This document shows positions 1 to 7,741 of a DNA stretch of 50,458 bases, one piece after another; within the stretch, counting starts at the first letter, position 1, and each line of letters begins with the position of its first letter. A model generated the notes under the pieces. It was given only the letters and a program-made list of their open reading frames with translations, was not told where the DNA came from and ran no database searches. Source of the stretch: Candidatus Thermoplasmatota archaeon (GTDB taxonomy: Archaea > Thermoplasmatota > Thermoplasmata > UBA10834); NCBI GenBank assembly GCA_018814355.1, contig JAHIZT010000082.1:1-50458 (forward strand). Reading direction: 5' to 3'. Made by a program: the position numbers and the translations under genes.

Positions 1-200
1 GACGCTCAGGTCACCTCTCCGATGCAACTCGTTCCATTCGGCTCCGACCGTGCGGCCATCGCTGGCTCGTATAGGATCATCATCACGTCATGCTGGAACG
101 CGCCGGGGTCGAACCGTAGACCCCCTGCCACCTCCAATCCCTTGGAGACGGCTGTCTGCAGCAGGTTGATGCTGGCGTTGATGTGCCTATCAAGGCGCCA
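1..200. repeat. Long direct repeat, copy A (TnpB 3' end)
   Basis: Bases 1-200 are nearly identical to 43251-43444, in the same orientation. The main difference is a 6-base indel that removes two codons (GLEVAGG versus GMAGG). The repeat covers the last third of the tnpB relic and runs past its stop codon to the window edge, so its left limit is unknown. The right limit lies near the GGCGCCA shared by both copies. Confidence 0.9.
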
Positions 201-389
201 TCCGCACTGGCATACGAACACCGCGCCCATTCGGGAATCTTGCATCCTCCCACACGTCGAGCGCGTTCTGCTGCTGTGCCTGGGATAGTCTTGGTCGACT
301 CGAAGGTACGACTCAAGGCTTGATACGACACCATTGACTGGCATCACCTCATTCACGGCGTTTCCTCTATTAAGACTCCGCCGCTGCAT
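1..389 (-). pseudogene. Decayed TnpB-type transposase/nuclease, C-terminal remnant (copy 1)
   Basis: The minus-strand reading frame that stops at 6-8 encodes the end of an IS200/IS605-family TnpB protein. Seen: a C-terminal zinc-ribbon half with the motif VCQCGWRLDRHINAS, matching the family's C-x-CG...DRD-x-NA signature that holds the last RuvC acidic residue, followed by a tail ending EPNGTSCIGEVT. The first zinc-ribbon cysteine looks lost: the expected SRTCSxCG reads SRTRSTCG. Upstream of about position 330 the frame no longer resembles TnpB, so the RuvC and N-terminal parts are missing. The same tail occurs at 43256-43440. Family knowledge: TnpB is an RNA-guided nuclease encoded in IS605-like transposons. 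Inference: a dead relic. The element probably continues beyond the left edge of the window. Confidence 0.75.
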
Positions 390-470
390 GTAGTGCTAGG
401 AAGTCAGGGCGTAACCGCTTCGATGTCCTAATCACCTGACTTGTCACAGAACGGCACTTTACTTGCACAA

Positions 471-503
471 CCTATTTATCCGGACTGCCCGCTAGGGCGG
501 AGG
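471..503 (+). promoter_or_regulatory. Promoter and Shine-Dalgarno of srp54
   Basis: A TATA-like element TATTTATC lies at 473-480. About 26 bp downstream a GGAGG at 499-503 precedes the ATG at 514 by 10 bases. This supports the ATG chosen for srp54 and a very short leader. Confidence 0.55.
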
Positions 504-513
504 CGCGACTAAC

Positions 514-1854
514 ATGGTTCTAGAAGGTCTCGGCCAGGCGCTCAGAGGGGCGATCAAGAAGATCGCCAACGCTTCCCACATCGACCAAAAACTGGTCAAG
601 GAAGTGGTCAAGGACATACAGAGGGCGCTCCTGCAGGCAGACGTCAATGTCAAACTGGTGCTCCAGATGACCAAGGAGCTAGAGGAGCGCGCCCTGACGG
701 AGAAGCCTCCCGCAGGCATGAGTTCCCGAGAGCATGTCATCAGGATCATCTACGAAGAGATGGTCAAGATCATCGGCAAGCCGAAGGAGATCCCCGCGAA
801 GCCTCAGCGGATCCTCATGGTTGGCCTTTACGGTCAGGGCAAGACGACTTCCGCAGGGAAACTGGCTCGGGACCTCCACAAAAGGGGCATGAAGGTCGGT
901 TTGGTTGCTGCGGATGTACACAGGCCCGCCGCGTACGACCAGCTGATGCAGATCGGCAAGAAGATTAATGTCCCAGTCTACGGGGACCCCAAGGAGAAGA
1001 ACGCGGTCAAGATAGCCAAGCACGCCATGAAGGAATTCGAGGGGTACGACGTCCTGATATTCGACACATCCGGGAGGCACTCGCTGGAGGACGACCTTAT
1101 CCAGGAGATCAAGGACATCGCGAAGGCGGTGGATGCTGAGAACAAGATACTGGTCCTAGACGCCCAGACGGGACAGCAGGCCGGACCTCAGGCCAAGGCG
1201 TTCCACGAGGCCGTCGGGCTCACGGGCGTGATACTCACCAAGATGGACGGGACCGCAAAGGGCGGAGGCGCGCTGAGCGCCATCGCGGAGACAGGAGCCC
1301 CGATATCATACATCGGAGTGGGCGAGCACCTGGAGGACCTTGAGAAGTTCGACCCTGACAGGTTCATCAGCCGTCTGCTGGGCATGGGAGACATCAAGTC
1401 CTTGATCGAATCGGCCTCCGAGGTGATGGACGAGGAGAAGGCCGAGGAGATCACCAAGAAGATGATGTCCGGGAAGTTCACTCTCAAGGAGATGTACGAG
1501 CAGATGGAGATGCTCCAGGGCATTGGCCCGCTCAAGAAGATCGCCGCGATGCTTCCTGGGCTGGGAGACAGGCTCCAGGAGCAGGACATGGAAGCCACTC
1601 AGGTCAGGCTGGCCAAATGGAGGGTCATCATGGACTCGATGACCGACGAGGAGCTCGAGAACCCCAAGGAGATCAAGTCATCGAGGGCAATGAGGATAGC
1701 CAGGGGGAGCGGCACCAGCCAGAGGGACGTCAGGGAGCTCCTTAAGCAATACAACATGTCCAAGAAGGCCATGAAGGGCTTCATGGGCAACCGCAAGATG
1801 AGACGTCAGTTGATGAAGCAGATATCAGGATCTGGCCTGGCCAAGGGAGGGTGA
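514..1854 (+). CDS. srp54: Signal recognition particle 54 kDa GTPase, SRP54
   Basis: SRP54 binds signal sequences emerging from the ribosome and, with SRP RNA, docks to the receptor FtsY for co-translational membrane targeting. At 446 aa it has the normal family length. Seen in order: an N-terminal helical bundle (about 1-95), the P-loop GLYGQGKTT at 104-112 (usual form GxxGxGKTT), DTSGRH at 184-189 (the G3 DTxGR motif), TKMDG at 242-246 (G4 base recognition), and a Met-rich M domain from about 300 that includes GIGPLKKIAAMLPG, which holds the signal-sequence groove and the RNA-binding helix-turn-helix. A GGAGG precedes the start. Its 3' end overlaps trmY. The RNA partner is encoded at about 8.9 kb in this window; no ftsY is present here. 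Confidence 0.97.
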   Translation: MVLEGLGQALRGAIKKIANASHIDQKLVKEVVKDIQRALLQADVNVKLVLQMTKELEERALTEKPPAGMSSREHVIRIIYEEMVKIIGKPKEIPAKPQRILMVGLYGQGKTTSAGKLARDLHKRGMKVGLVAADVHRPAAYDQLMQIGKKINVPVYGDPKEKNAVKIAKHAMKEFEGYDVLIFDTSGRHSLEDDLIQEIKDIAKAVDAENKILVLDAQTGQQAGPQAKAFHEAVGLTGVILTKMDGTAKGGGALSAIAETGAPISYIGVGEHLEDLEKFDPDRFISRLLGMGDIKSLIESASEVMDEEKAEEITKKMMSGKFTLKEMYEQMEMLQGIGPLKKIAAMLPGLGDRLQEQDMEATQVRLAKWRVIMDSMTDEELENPKEIKSSRAMRIARGSGTSQRDVRELLKQYNMSKKAMKGFMGNRKMRRQLMKQISGSGLAKGG

Positions 1855-2441
1855 TGTTTCTGAGGAGATACATAGTAATGGGCCACAGGGCAATCACGTC
1901 AGCTGAGTTCAAGCTGGACGACCTGTGCGGATCGACAGGCAGACTGGACATACTTCTTAGGTGTGTCAACTCGGCATTCTTCCTTTCCCACGGGATCAGG
2001 AGAGATGTCGAGATCGTGCTGATGCTCCTGGGAGAGCCGAACCCGCCCAAGACGATCAGGATAAACGGCTCTGAGGTGAAGTACCTCAACCCCGACGAGC
2101 GGAGCACTGCCGCGCTCATAAGAAACGCCCTGCTCCAGAAAGGCGAGGGCGAAAGGAAGTGCTCGCCTGGCATATACGTCTCTGAGCGCAGCTATAGCGA
2201 GGTCTTGTCCAACATGTCAAAGGAGTCCAAGATGTGCTACCTCCGCGAAGACGGCGAGGACATCAGGGTGGCCACTCTCGCACCTGACCCGACGTTCGTG
2301 CTTGGCGACGACCAGGACCTGACCAAAGAGGAGGAGGACATCCTCATGACCTACGAGCCCAAGAGGCTCTCCCTGGGGCCAGTCAGCTATCATGCGGACC
2401 ACTGCATAACGCTGGTCAACAACGAGCTCGACAGAAGATAG
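1854..2441 (+). CDS. trmY: tRNA (pseudouridine54-N1)-methyltransferase TrmY
   Basis: TrmY, a SPOUT-class methyltransferase (formerly DUF358), converts pseudouridine 54 in the archaeal tRNA T-loop to N1-methylpseudouridine. Seen: an N-terminus RRYIVMGHRAITS, then CGSTGRLDILLRCVNSAFF, SHGIRRDVE, GEPNPPKTI and LNPDERSTAALI, and a C-terminal knot segment SLGPVSYHADHCITLVNNE, all in the family's order. The length of about 195 aa is typical. The ATG at 1854 shares its A with the srp54 stop codon; the GTG at 1851 is an in-frame alternative. The GGAGGG just before it fits translational coupling to srp54. A later ATG at 1878 has its own GGAG but would remove the conserved first strand, so it is less likely. 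Confidence 0.93.
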   Translation: MFLRRYIVMGHRAITSAEFKLDDLCGSTGRLDILLRCVNSAFFLSHGIRRDVEIVLMLLGEPNPPKTIRINGSEVKYLNPDERSTAALIRNALLQKGEGERKCSPGIYVSERSYSEVLSNMSKESKMCYLREDGEDIRVATLAPDPTFVLGDDQDLTKEEEDILMTYEPKRLSLGPVSYHADHCITLVNNELDRR

Positions 2442-2447
2442 CTCTGC

Positions 2448-2828
2448 TCACTGGGCAGGGCTTGAGGACTCGCTCGGGACGACCGGCGCGACCTCAGAGC
2501 CTCCGTTCTCAGGTTCAGTGTCATACCTGACTACGAACCTCCCGTTGATGAACCTGAGTGTGGCGGAACGAAGTCGACACTTGTAGAGCCTGACCTTTCG
2601 GCCCTTGTAGACCTCTTTCTCCCTGTCGACACCGATCAGGCCAGCCAGCTCCAGTTCGTGTATCCTTCTGTAGCAGGCGGCGATTGGTATCTGGCAGATC
2701 TTGCTCAGCCGTTGGGCGGACATCGGGGAGGTGTAGGTGCTCACCAGTATCTTCTGTGAGTAATCGTCTGCGAGCAGCCTCGAGACGTCCTTGGCTTTAT
2801 GCTCTGAAGTCATTCCGCTCGCGTCCAA
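2448..2828 (-). CDS. Small winged-helix transcriptional regulator
   Basis: A 126-aa cytoplasmic protein (121 aa from the inner ATG at 2813). The middle, about residues 20-70, reads as an ArsR-like winged helix: DDYSQKILVSTYTS, then MSAQRLSKICQIPIAACYRRI as helix-turn-helix, then LELAGLIGVDREKEVYKGRK as the end of the recognition helix and the wing. The 30-residue tail is acidic and Ser/Pro-rich, so probably disordered. The gene converges on trmY with 6 bases between stop codons. Two palindromes just upstream (2864-2881 and 2916-2935) are candidate operators for autoregulation. The ligand and target genes cannot be told from sequence. Confidence 0.85.
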   Translation of the reverse strand: MDASGMTSEHKAKDVSRLLADDYSQKILVSTYTSPMSAQRLSKICQIPIAACYRRIHELELAGLIGVDREKEVYKGRKVRLYKCRLRSATLRFINGRFVVRYDTEPENGGSEVAPVVPSESSSPAQ

Positions 2829-2850
2829 CTAGGCGCTGACGGACTTAAGG

Positions 2851-2935
2851 CGGTTATTGTCAGGTTATCAGTGTTGATAACTCACTAGGCGTAGCCAGCC
2901 GGGTCGCGGTTTATTGTCAATTCCGGACGATTGAC
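2851..2935. promoter_or_regulatory. Operator-like palindromes upstream of the winged-helix gene
   Basis: GTTATCA-GTGT-TGATAAC (2864-2881) is a perfect 7-bp inverted repeat. GTCAAT and ATTGAC (2916-2921 and 2930-2935) form a second one. Each is next to a near-identical direct repeat, CGGTTATTGTCA at 2851 and CGGTTTATTGTCA at 2907. They lie 36-107 bp upstream of the regulator's start, where a TATA/BRE would be, which fits binding by that regulator. Confidence 0.5.
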
Positions 2936-3029
2936 GGTCAGCATGGGATCCTGCACATGCAGCTCCTGCGCTAGCACTGCGCGTAAACCCACAAGGAAGA
3001 AAAGAGTTTCATTGGAGAAGATCCACGAT

Positions 3030-3254
3030 CTAGTCTTTCTTCTTCTCCAAGGCTCCTGCGACTATGACGGCTCCAGTGACGATAGCGGCGGCTAGTACGC
3101 CCATACTGGCGCTGAGGTCGTCTGTGAACAACACATTCGCCGCTATCTTGATTACCAGGAGCGTCAGAGCGAAGTAGATCAGGCCCAATATGACCATCAT
3201 GATAGTGGCTATCAATGTCACTACAAGGACGTCAAGCTTCTGTTTCATTCCCAT
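3030..3254 (-). CDS. Small two-helix membrane protein
   Basis: A 74-aa protein starting MGMKQKLDVL. The start is set by a strong Shine-Dalgarno, GGAGGTGA, 5 bases before the ATG at 3254; the longer frame to 3278 would begin inside that ribosome-binding site. Two hydrophobic helices are visible: about residues 8-38 (VLVVTLIATIMMVILGLIYF and on) and about 50-68 (MGVLAAAIVTGAVIVAGA). A short acidic loop joins them and the tail is EKKKD, which suggests a cytoplasmic C-terminus. No family recognised. It stands alone between the winged-helix regulator and purB, so context gives no function. Confidence 0.75.
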   Translation of the reverse strand: MGMKQKLDVLVVTLIATIMMVILGLIYFALTLLVIKIAANVLFTDDLSASMGVLAAAIVTGAVIVAGALEKKKD

Positions 3255-3564
3255 TCCCTCACCTCCTCCTCGAATCATTATCGGGGCTACATCCGGAATG
3301 GGCTTGCGACGTATTTGGAGGTTATGGAATCATTCATCGACACCTGCCGTGTCAAGCAGTAGCATTTGGTGATTCAGTTCCATGAGGTTGGGAAATGGGA
3401 AAAGGGTCTGAGCAAGGCCATTAATCCGCGCCGATTGACCACATTCGACCTACTACTAGGCTCATCAACACATGTTGTCAGCGATGAGAACTCACAAATT
3501 GACCTGCACGCATCTCACGAAAGGATTAATCCAAGCATAGACATCTATCCCGGGGAGTTCCCAG
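3255..3564. other. Intergenic region with purB promoter
   Basis: No convincing gene. The only sizeable open frame (3366-3626) runs into purB in another frame. An ATTAATCC at 3525-3532, about 35 bp before the purB start, is the best TATA candidate for purB. Confidence 0.4.
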
Positions 3565-4902
3565 ATGACTGTCTGCCCGCTCGATTTCAGGTACGGCCGC
3601 CCAGGGATGAAGGCCGTGTTCGATGAGGAGAACCGCCTCCAGAGGATCTTGGACGTGGAGGCCGCTCTGGCCCAGGCTCAGGCAAAGGCAGGGAACATCA
3701 AGCAGGACCATGCGGACATCATCAAGAAGACGGCGAGCACCAGGTATGTCAAGTTGGACCGCGTCCGAGAGATAGACCAGAAGATCAACCACGAGATAAC
3801 GGCCATCATACGGGTACTGAGCGAGCAGTGCGGGGAGAGCGGGAAGTTCGTGCACGTGGGCGCGACCTCGAACGACATTCTCGACACTGGCGCGGCGTTG
3901 CAGATCAGGGACGCTATCAAGATCGTCGATGACGACCTGGGCAAGCTCAGGAAGACCCTGGCGATGCGGGCGAAGGAGCACAGGGACACCATCATGGTGG
4001 GCAGGACGCACGGGCAGTGGGCGCTTCCCATAACGTTCGGTCTCAAGCTGGCGAACTATTCGCTAGAGGTACACAGACATCAGCAGAGGCTGACGGAGTG
4101 CTCCGCCAGGATTCTGGTCGGGAAGATGAGCGGAGCTGTCGGGACGGGGGCCGGCTTCGGACCCAAGGCGCTGGAGATCCAGGCGAACGTCATGGAACAT
4201 CTCGGGCTCGGAGTCGAGGAAGGTCCGACCCAGATCGTGGCTCGAGACAGATACGTGGAACTCATCTCGGTTCTGGCCAACATATCGTGCTCCATCGAGA
4301 AGTTCGCCACCGAAGTGAGGAACCTCCAGAGAGGGGAGATAGCGGAGGTCTCGGAATTCTTCGATGATAGTGTCCAGGTCGGCAGCTCGACGATGGCCAA
4401 CAAGAGGAACCCGGTGACGGCTGAGAACATCTGCGGGTTGGCCAGGATCGTCAGGGGGTTCATGACGCCGGCCTATGAGAGCGCGATGCTGTGGCATGAG
4501 CGGGACCTGACCAACTCCTCGGCCGAGCGGTTCTTCGTCCCGCACTCGTTCATTCTGGTCGACGACATGCTCGCCAAGCTGGACAAGCTGTTCGAGACCC
4601 TGGTCGTGGATCCTGCTCAGATGGAGAGGAATCTGGCGAAGGCTGGGAGTGTCATAATGGCGGAGTCCGTCCTCCTTGCACTCGTGGGAAAAGGGATGGG
4701 CAGGCAGGAGGCCCATGAGCTCATCCGCAAGTGCAGCATGGAGTCGCAACACGCCTGCGAGGATTTCAAGAGCTACCTGATGGCCAACAAGGATGTCCGG
4801 GCGCTGCTCTCTGAGAAAGAGATTGATGCTGCCCTGGACCCAAGAGCATACCTCGGGAGCACAGGCGAGACCGTGGACCACATTCTGAAACTGGTTGCGT
4901 AG
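3565..4902 (+). CDS. purB: Adenylosuccinate lyase
   Basis: PurB releases fumarate from SAICAR and from adenylosuccinate in purine synthesis. The 445-aa protein has the fumarase/aspartase-superfamily layout. Seen: the opening PLDFRYGRPGMK, HVGATSNDILDT at about 97-108, GRTHGQ at 146-151 (catalytic His 149), and the family signature GSSTMANKRNPVTAE at 273-287, whose flexible loop carries the catalytic Ser. A GGGGAG seven bases before the ATG supports the start. No other purine gene is nearby. A tRNA-Ala gene follows. Confidence 0.96.
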   Translation: MTVCPLDFRYGRPGMKAVFDEENRLQRILDVEAALAQAQAKAGNIKQDHADIIKKTASTRYVKLDRVREIDQKINHEITAIIRVLSEQCGESGKFVHVGATSNDILDTGAALQIRDAIKIVDDDLGKLRKTLAMRAKEHRDTIMVGRTHGQWALPITFGLKLANYSLEVHRHQQRLTECSARILVGKMSGAVGTGAGFGPKALEIQANVMEHLGLGVEEGPTQIVARDRYVELISVLANISCSIEKFATEVRNLQRGEIAEVSEFFDDSVQVGSSTMANKRNPVTAENICGLARIVRGFMTPAYESAMLWHERDLTNSSAERFFVPHSFILVDDMLAKLDKLFETLVVDPAQMERNLAKAGSVIMAESVLLALVGKGMGRQEAHELIRKCSMESQHACEDFKSYLMANKDVRALLSEKEIDAALDPRAYLGSTGETVDHILKLVA

Positions 4903-4944
4903 CAAAGATAGAAATAGCACACTCTTTCTCATCGGCCTACCAAA

Positions 4945-5016
4945 GGGCCCTTAGATCAGTGGCAGATCGCTTCCTTCGCAAGGAAGAGGCCGTGGGTTCA
5001 AATCCCACAGGGTCCA
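4945..5016 (+). tRNA. tRNA-Ala (anticodon CGC)
   Basis: The cloverleaf folds fully: acceptor 4945-4951 with 5009-5015, D arm GATC/GATC, anticodon stem CTTCC/GGAAG around loop TTCGCAA (anticodon CGC at 4977-4979), and T arm GTGGG/CCCAC with TTCAAAT. The acceptor has the G3:U70 wobble pair (G at 4947, T at 5013), the identity element for AlaRS. The discriminator is A 5016. CCA is not encoded and no intron is present. Confidence 0.96.
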
Positions 5017-5115
5017 CTATGACCGTTTTCAACCTTTTCTCGTCAGATGTATTATCAACAACATCTGCAATAGCCAGAGAGTAGACGCCCTATTGATGGA
5101 ATGACGCGGAAATAA

Positions 5116-5349
5116 GTGCGGAGCGTGCATAGCACGGAAGAAGATCGTTTGAGCGGAACTGTGAAAGGATTCGCAATGGTCCTTCTCGGCATCGTCATAT
5201 GGATTGGGTGCGCGTACATCAGACCGAACTTCCTTGGGATTTCCGCGCCCGCAGCAGTAGGCGCCCTCATACTCGTGTTTCTCAGCGGTTTCGTGCTCGT
5301 CCTGAGCGGGACCGGGATTGTGATGGTAAAGAACGGCCTTTGGGACTAG
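5116..5349 (+). CDS. Small two-helix membrane protein
   Basis: A 77-aa frame with two clear hydrophobic helices: VKGFAMVLLGIVIWIGCAYI and a longer one from AAVGALILVFLSGFVLVL to GTGIVMV. It ends KNGLWD. The N-terminal 15 residues are charged. The start is uncertain: GTG 5116, GTG 5125, TTG 5149 or GTG 5161 would all keep both helices, and none has a good Shine-Dalgarno. No family recognised. It lies alone between tRNA-Ala and a gene-free stretch. The two well-formed helices make it more likely coding than chance. Confidence 0.55.
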   Translation: MRSVHSTEEDRLSGTVKGFAMVLLGIVIWIGCAYIRPNFLGISAPAAVGALILVFLSGFVLVLSGTGIVMVKNGLWD

Positions 5350-5711
5350 AGCGGTCGATGGATCTCTCGGAGTAGAGCTTGCTGGACAATTGATGACCCG
5401 GGTTACCTAGGATAGCGATGAATTGCTAGACTAACCAGCTAGCCAATTAACCAGCAAACCGCTGACCGGCCTAGAAACAAGGGCATTATCAACACACGGC
5501 TCGCACCAGTCGGGATTGCTCCCGACTTTCCCCCATTCTGCAGTGAGTTCCTGCTCACTCCATACATCCGATGCAACTGACCGAATATAAGAGTTACATT
5601 AGCCATGGACAGAATACATCGAAATCTGCTATGCGTGAGCGGCCCATGTCTTGCACAAAAGCAAAGACGGATGCTCGTGATGAATTTCTGCAACCCGAGT
5701 GAGCTCTTGGT
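5350..5711. other. Gene-free stretch
   Basis: No supported gene, RNA or repeat seen. A minus-strand frame at 5439-5693 has no Shine-Dalgarno and no recognisable domain. Confidence 0.4.
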
Positions 5712-6329
5712 TCATATCGTGCCGGGCAGTCGTTCAAGGAAGTGAACCAACCTCGTTCTAGCACGTCCGTAGAATGTGTCGGCTCCGGCAAATGACATCA
5801 TGAGGAGGGCGGTGAAGATCCCGAGGAGGGCTCCGAACAACACGTCGGACGGCCAGTGCAGTCCCAGATAAATGCGACTGACTGCTACGCACCCCGCCAG
5901 GGCGAAGCTGATCACATAGATTCTTGGGCCGCGGCCAAATGAGAGCAATGCCGCCACGGCGAAGGCCCTTGCCGCATGTCCGCTTGGGAAAGCAGGGCCT
6001 GACGCAGAGGTGAGTCCGAGCAACGAGATAGTGTTCACGTTCGGCAGCACATCGAACGGCCTTTGACGGTCCGTGACCATCTTTATGACCTCGGCCAAGA
6101 TGCTCGCGATAATGATCAACACAAGATAGTCGATCGCGAGATCCTTCCGCCTCCGCAACCAGAGTACTATCGCGAACGTCGCCATCACAAAGGAGATGCC
6201 CATGACCACCGTGAAGGTGGTCATCAGCGCGTCGAGAACGACATTAGAACCCGCTTGGTTGAGCGCATGGAATACTGATTCGTCCGCGCTCAGAATGATG
6301 TCCAACAGATGCACGGGCCCGTATCGCAC
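5712..6329 (-). CDS. PAP2-family membrane phosphatase
   Basis: A 205-aa integral membrane protein of the phosphatidic acid phosphatase type 2 family, which removes phosphate from lipid phosphates or polyprenyl (di)phosphates at the outer membrane face. All three active-site motifs are present: K83-x6-R90-P91 (KMVTDRQRP), PSGH at 115-118, and SR-x5-H-x3-D in SRIYLGLHWPSD at 151-162. Hydrophobic helices alternate around them (about 33-57, 66-85, 120-150, 163-185). The substrate is unknown; recycling of the archaeal polyprenyl carrier is possible. Its start faces, and its 3' end lies downstream of, the tup operon on the same strand, with only 24 bases between genes. Confidence 0.9.
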   Translation of the reverse strand: MRYGPVHLLDIILSADESVFHALNQAGSNVVLDALMTTFTVVMGISFVMATFAIVLWLRRRKDLAIDYLVLIIIASILAEVIKMVTDRQRPFDVLPNVNTISLLGLTSASGPAFPSGHAARAFAVAALLSFGRGPRIYVISFALAGCVAVSRIYLGLHWPSDVLFGALLGIFTALLMMSFAGADTFYGRARTRLVHFLERLPGTI

Positions 6330-6353
6330 GGTTCGTTATTCAACCTGCTGTGT

Positions 6354-7091
6354 TCAATAGACGAGTTCGCCCTTGACAAATGCGGCCGTGCGCTCATCGT
6401 CAGGGTTCTCAAAGAACTTCTTCTTGGTGGCCACCTCGACGATCTCTCCGCCCCACATCAGGGCTATCCTATCGCACATCCGCTTCGCCTGGAACAGATT
6501 GTGCGTCACAAGAACGATACTCCTTCTGCTGTCCTCCGCAGCGTACTGTCTTACACGCTCCTCGAGCAGAGCCACATTCGCCGGGTCCAGGTTGGCGGCG
6601 AACTCGTCCAAAAGCAGGATGTCAGGAGAATGGATCATGACCCTGGCGAAGCACAGCCTCTGCATCTCACCACCGGACAGAGTGCGAGCGTTCTTGTGCT
6701 TGCGGTCGACCAGCCCGAACCTATTCATCTCGGCTCGAACCCTGTCGACGACGTTGTTCTCGTCCCAGCCGCGTATCCTGAGGGCGTATGCGAGGTTGTT
6801 CTCAACGCTTCTGTTCAGGGCGACTGGCTTCTGGAGTACCATGCCGATGTTCCTTCTCAGCTCCGCAGCCTGTTTTGTGTTGACATCAACGGGCTTCTCG
6901 TGAATGACTACAGAACCAGAGTCCGGGGCTTCGAGAAGGTCAATCAAACGCAGGAGCGTGCTCTTGCCGGCCCCGCTCGGGCCCAGGATGCCTAGGACTT
7001 CGCCTTTCGAAGCGGACAGCGACACATCCCTGACGGCAGTGACATCGTTGTATCGCTTCGTGACCGCATCCAGTCTTATGGATTCGGTCAT
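6354..7091 (-). CDS. tupC: Tungstate-type ABC transporter, ATP-binding protein
   Basis: A 245-aa ABC ATPase that powers the adjacent permease. Seen: Walker A GPSGAGKST at 37-45, a Q-loop in MVLQKPV, the signature LSGGE at 138-142, Walker B ILLLDEF at 158-164 with the D-loop NLDP, and the switch His in VTHN. The start is the ATG at 7091, which overlaps the permease stop (CTATGACC), so translation is coupled; a longer frame to 7178 runs inside the permease gene. The tupA-tupB-tupC order and the binding protein's type give the specificity. Molybdate or a related oxyanion is an alternative. Confidence 0.88.
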   Translation of the reverse strand: MTESIRLDAVTKRYNDVTAVRDVSLSASKGEVLGILGPSGAGKSTLLRLIDLLEAPDSGSVVIHEKPVDVNTKQAAELRRNIGMVLQKPVALNRSVENNLAYALRIRGWDENNVVDRVRAEMNRFGLVDRKHKNARTLSGGEMQRLCFARVMIHSPDILLLDEFAANLDPANVALLEERVRQYAAEDSRRSIVLVTHNLFQAKRMCDRIALMWGGEIVEVATKKKFFENPDDERTAAFVKGELVY

Positions 7092-7714
7092 AGCATCTCC
7101 TTCTCCTGCAACAGCCTGAGGAAGAAGAACACAGCCATCGCCACAGACAATAGGACGGCCCCGAGCGCGATCGCCCATCCGAAGTTGCCCATCCTGGTCT
7201 CCAGCATGATCGCCGTGGTGAGGACCCTCGTCTTGCCCTCGATGTTACCTCCGACGAGATACGCTGCCCCAACCTCCGCTATGACTCTCCCGAACCCGAT
7301 CATGCACGCCATGACAAGCCCGACCCAGGCCTCCCTCATGATAGTAAGGGTGGTCTGGCGGGAGGTGGCTCCGAGCGCTCGTACCGTGTCCTTGACGGAC
7401 CGGTCGACCTCCATGACGGACGTTATCGTAACGCCCGTTACGAGCGGTATGACCAGGAGGGTCTCGGCCAGTATCATTGCAGTGGGGGTGAACAGAATCC
7501 CGAAAGATCCTAGGGGGCCGCTCCTCGAGAAGAGGTAGTAGATGAGCAGACCGGAGAGAACGGGAGGGAAGCCGTAGAGAGTGTAGGTGACTGTCTTGAC
7601 GGCCCCCTTCCCACCGAACTCCTTCAGACCGATGAGTGCGCCCAGAGGTATCCCTATGGCGGAGCCGAGGATCGTTGCAATGCCGGACACATAGAGCGAC
7701 AGCAGTGTTACCAA
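7088..7714 (-). CDS. tupB: Tungstate-type ABC transporter, permease
   Basis: A 208-aa membrane permease with about five helices. It has the cytoplasmic coupling motif of binding-protein-dependent permeases (the EAA-type loop), here VRALGATSRQTTLTIMREAW, followed by GFGRVIAEVGAAYLVGGN, which is characteristic of TupB/WtpB-like proteins. The start is not settled: the first usable in-frame codon is TTG at 7714, no ATG or GTG lies between it and the in-frame stop at 7742, and the GAGGTGG Shine-Dalgarno sits about 24 bases upstream, at the tupA stop. The protein is slightly short at its N-terminus compared with the family. Confidence 0.87.
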   Translation of the reverse strand: MVTLLSLYVSGIATILGSAIGIPLGALIGLKEFGGKGAVKTVTYTLYGFPPVLSGLLIYYLFSRSGPLGSFGILFTPTAMILAETLLVIPLVTGVTITSVMEVDRSVKDTVRALGATSRQTTLTIMREAWVGLVMACMIGFGRVIAEVGAAYLVGGNIEGKTRVLTTAIMLETRMGNFGWAIALGAVLLSVAMAVFFFLRLLQEKEML

Positions 7715-7741
7715 TAGGAGTTCGTTCGTGTGGGTTCCACC

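Noticed and set aside
3366-3626. An 86-aa open frame just before purB
   Set aside because: It overlaps the purB start in another frame, has no Shine-Dalgarno or recognisable domain, and its middle holds the purB promoter.
5439-5693. An 84-aa minus-strand frame
   Set aside because: No start signal or conserved feature; the region is treated as intergenic.
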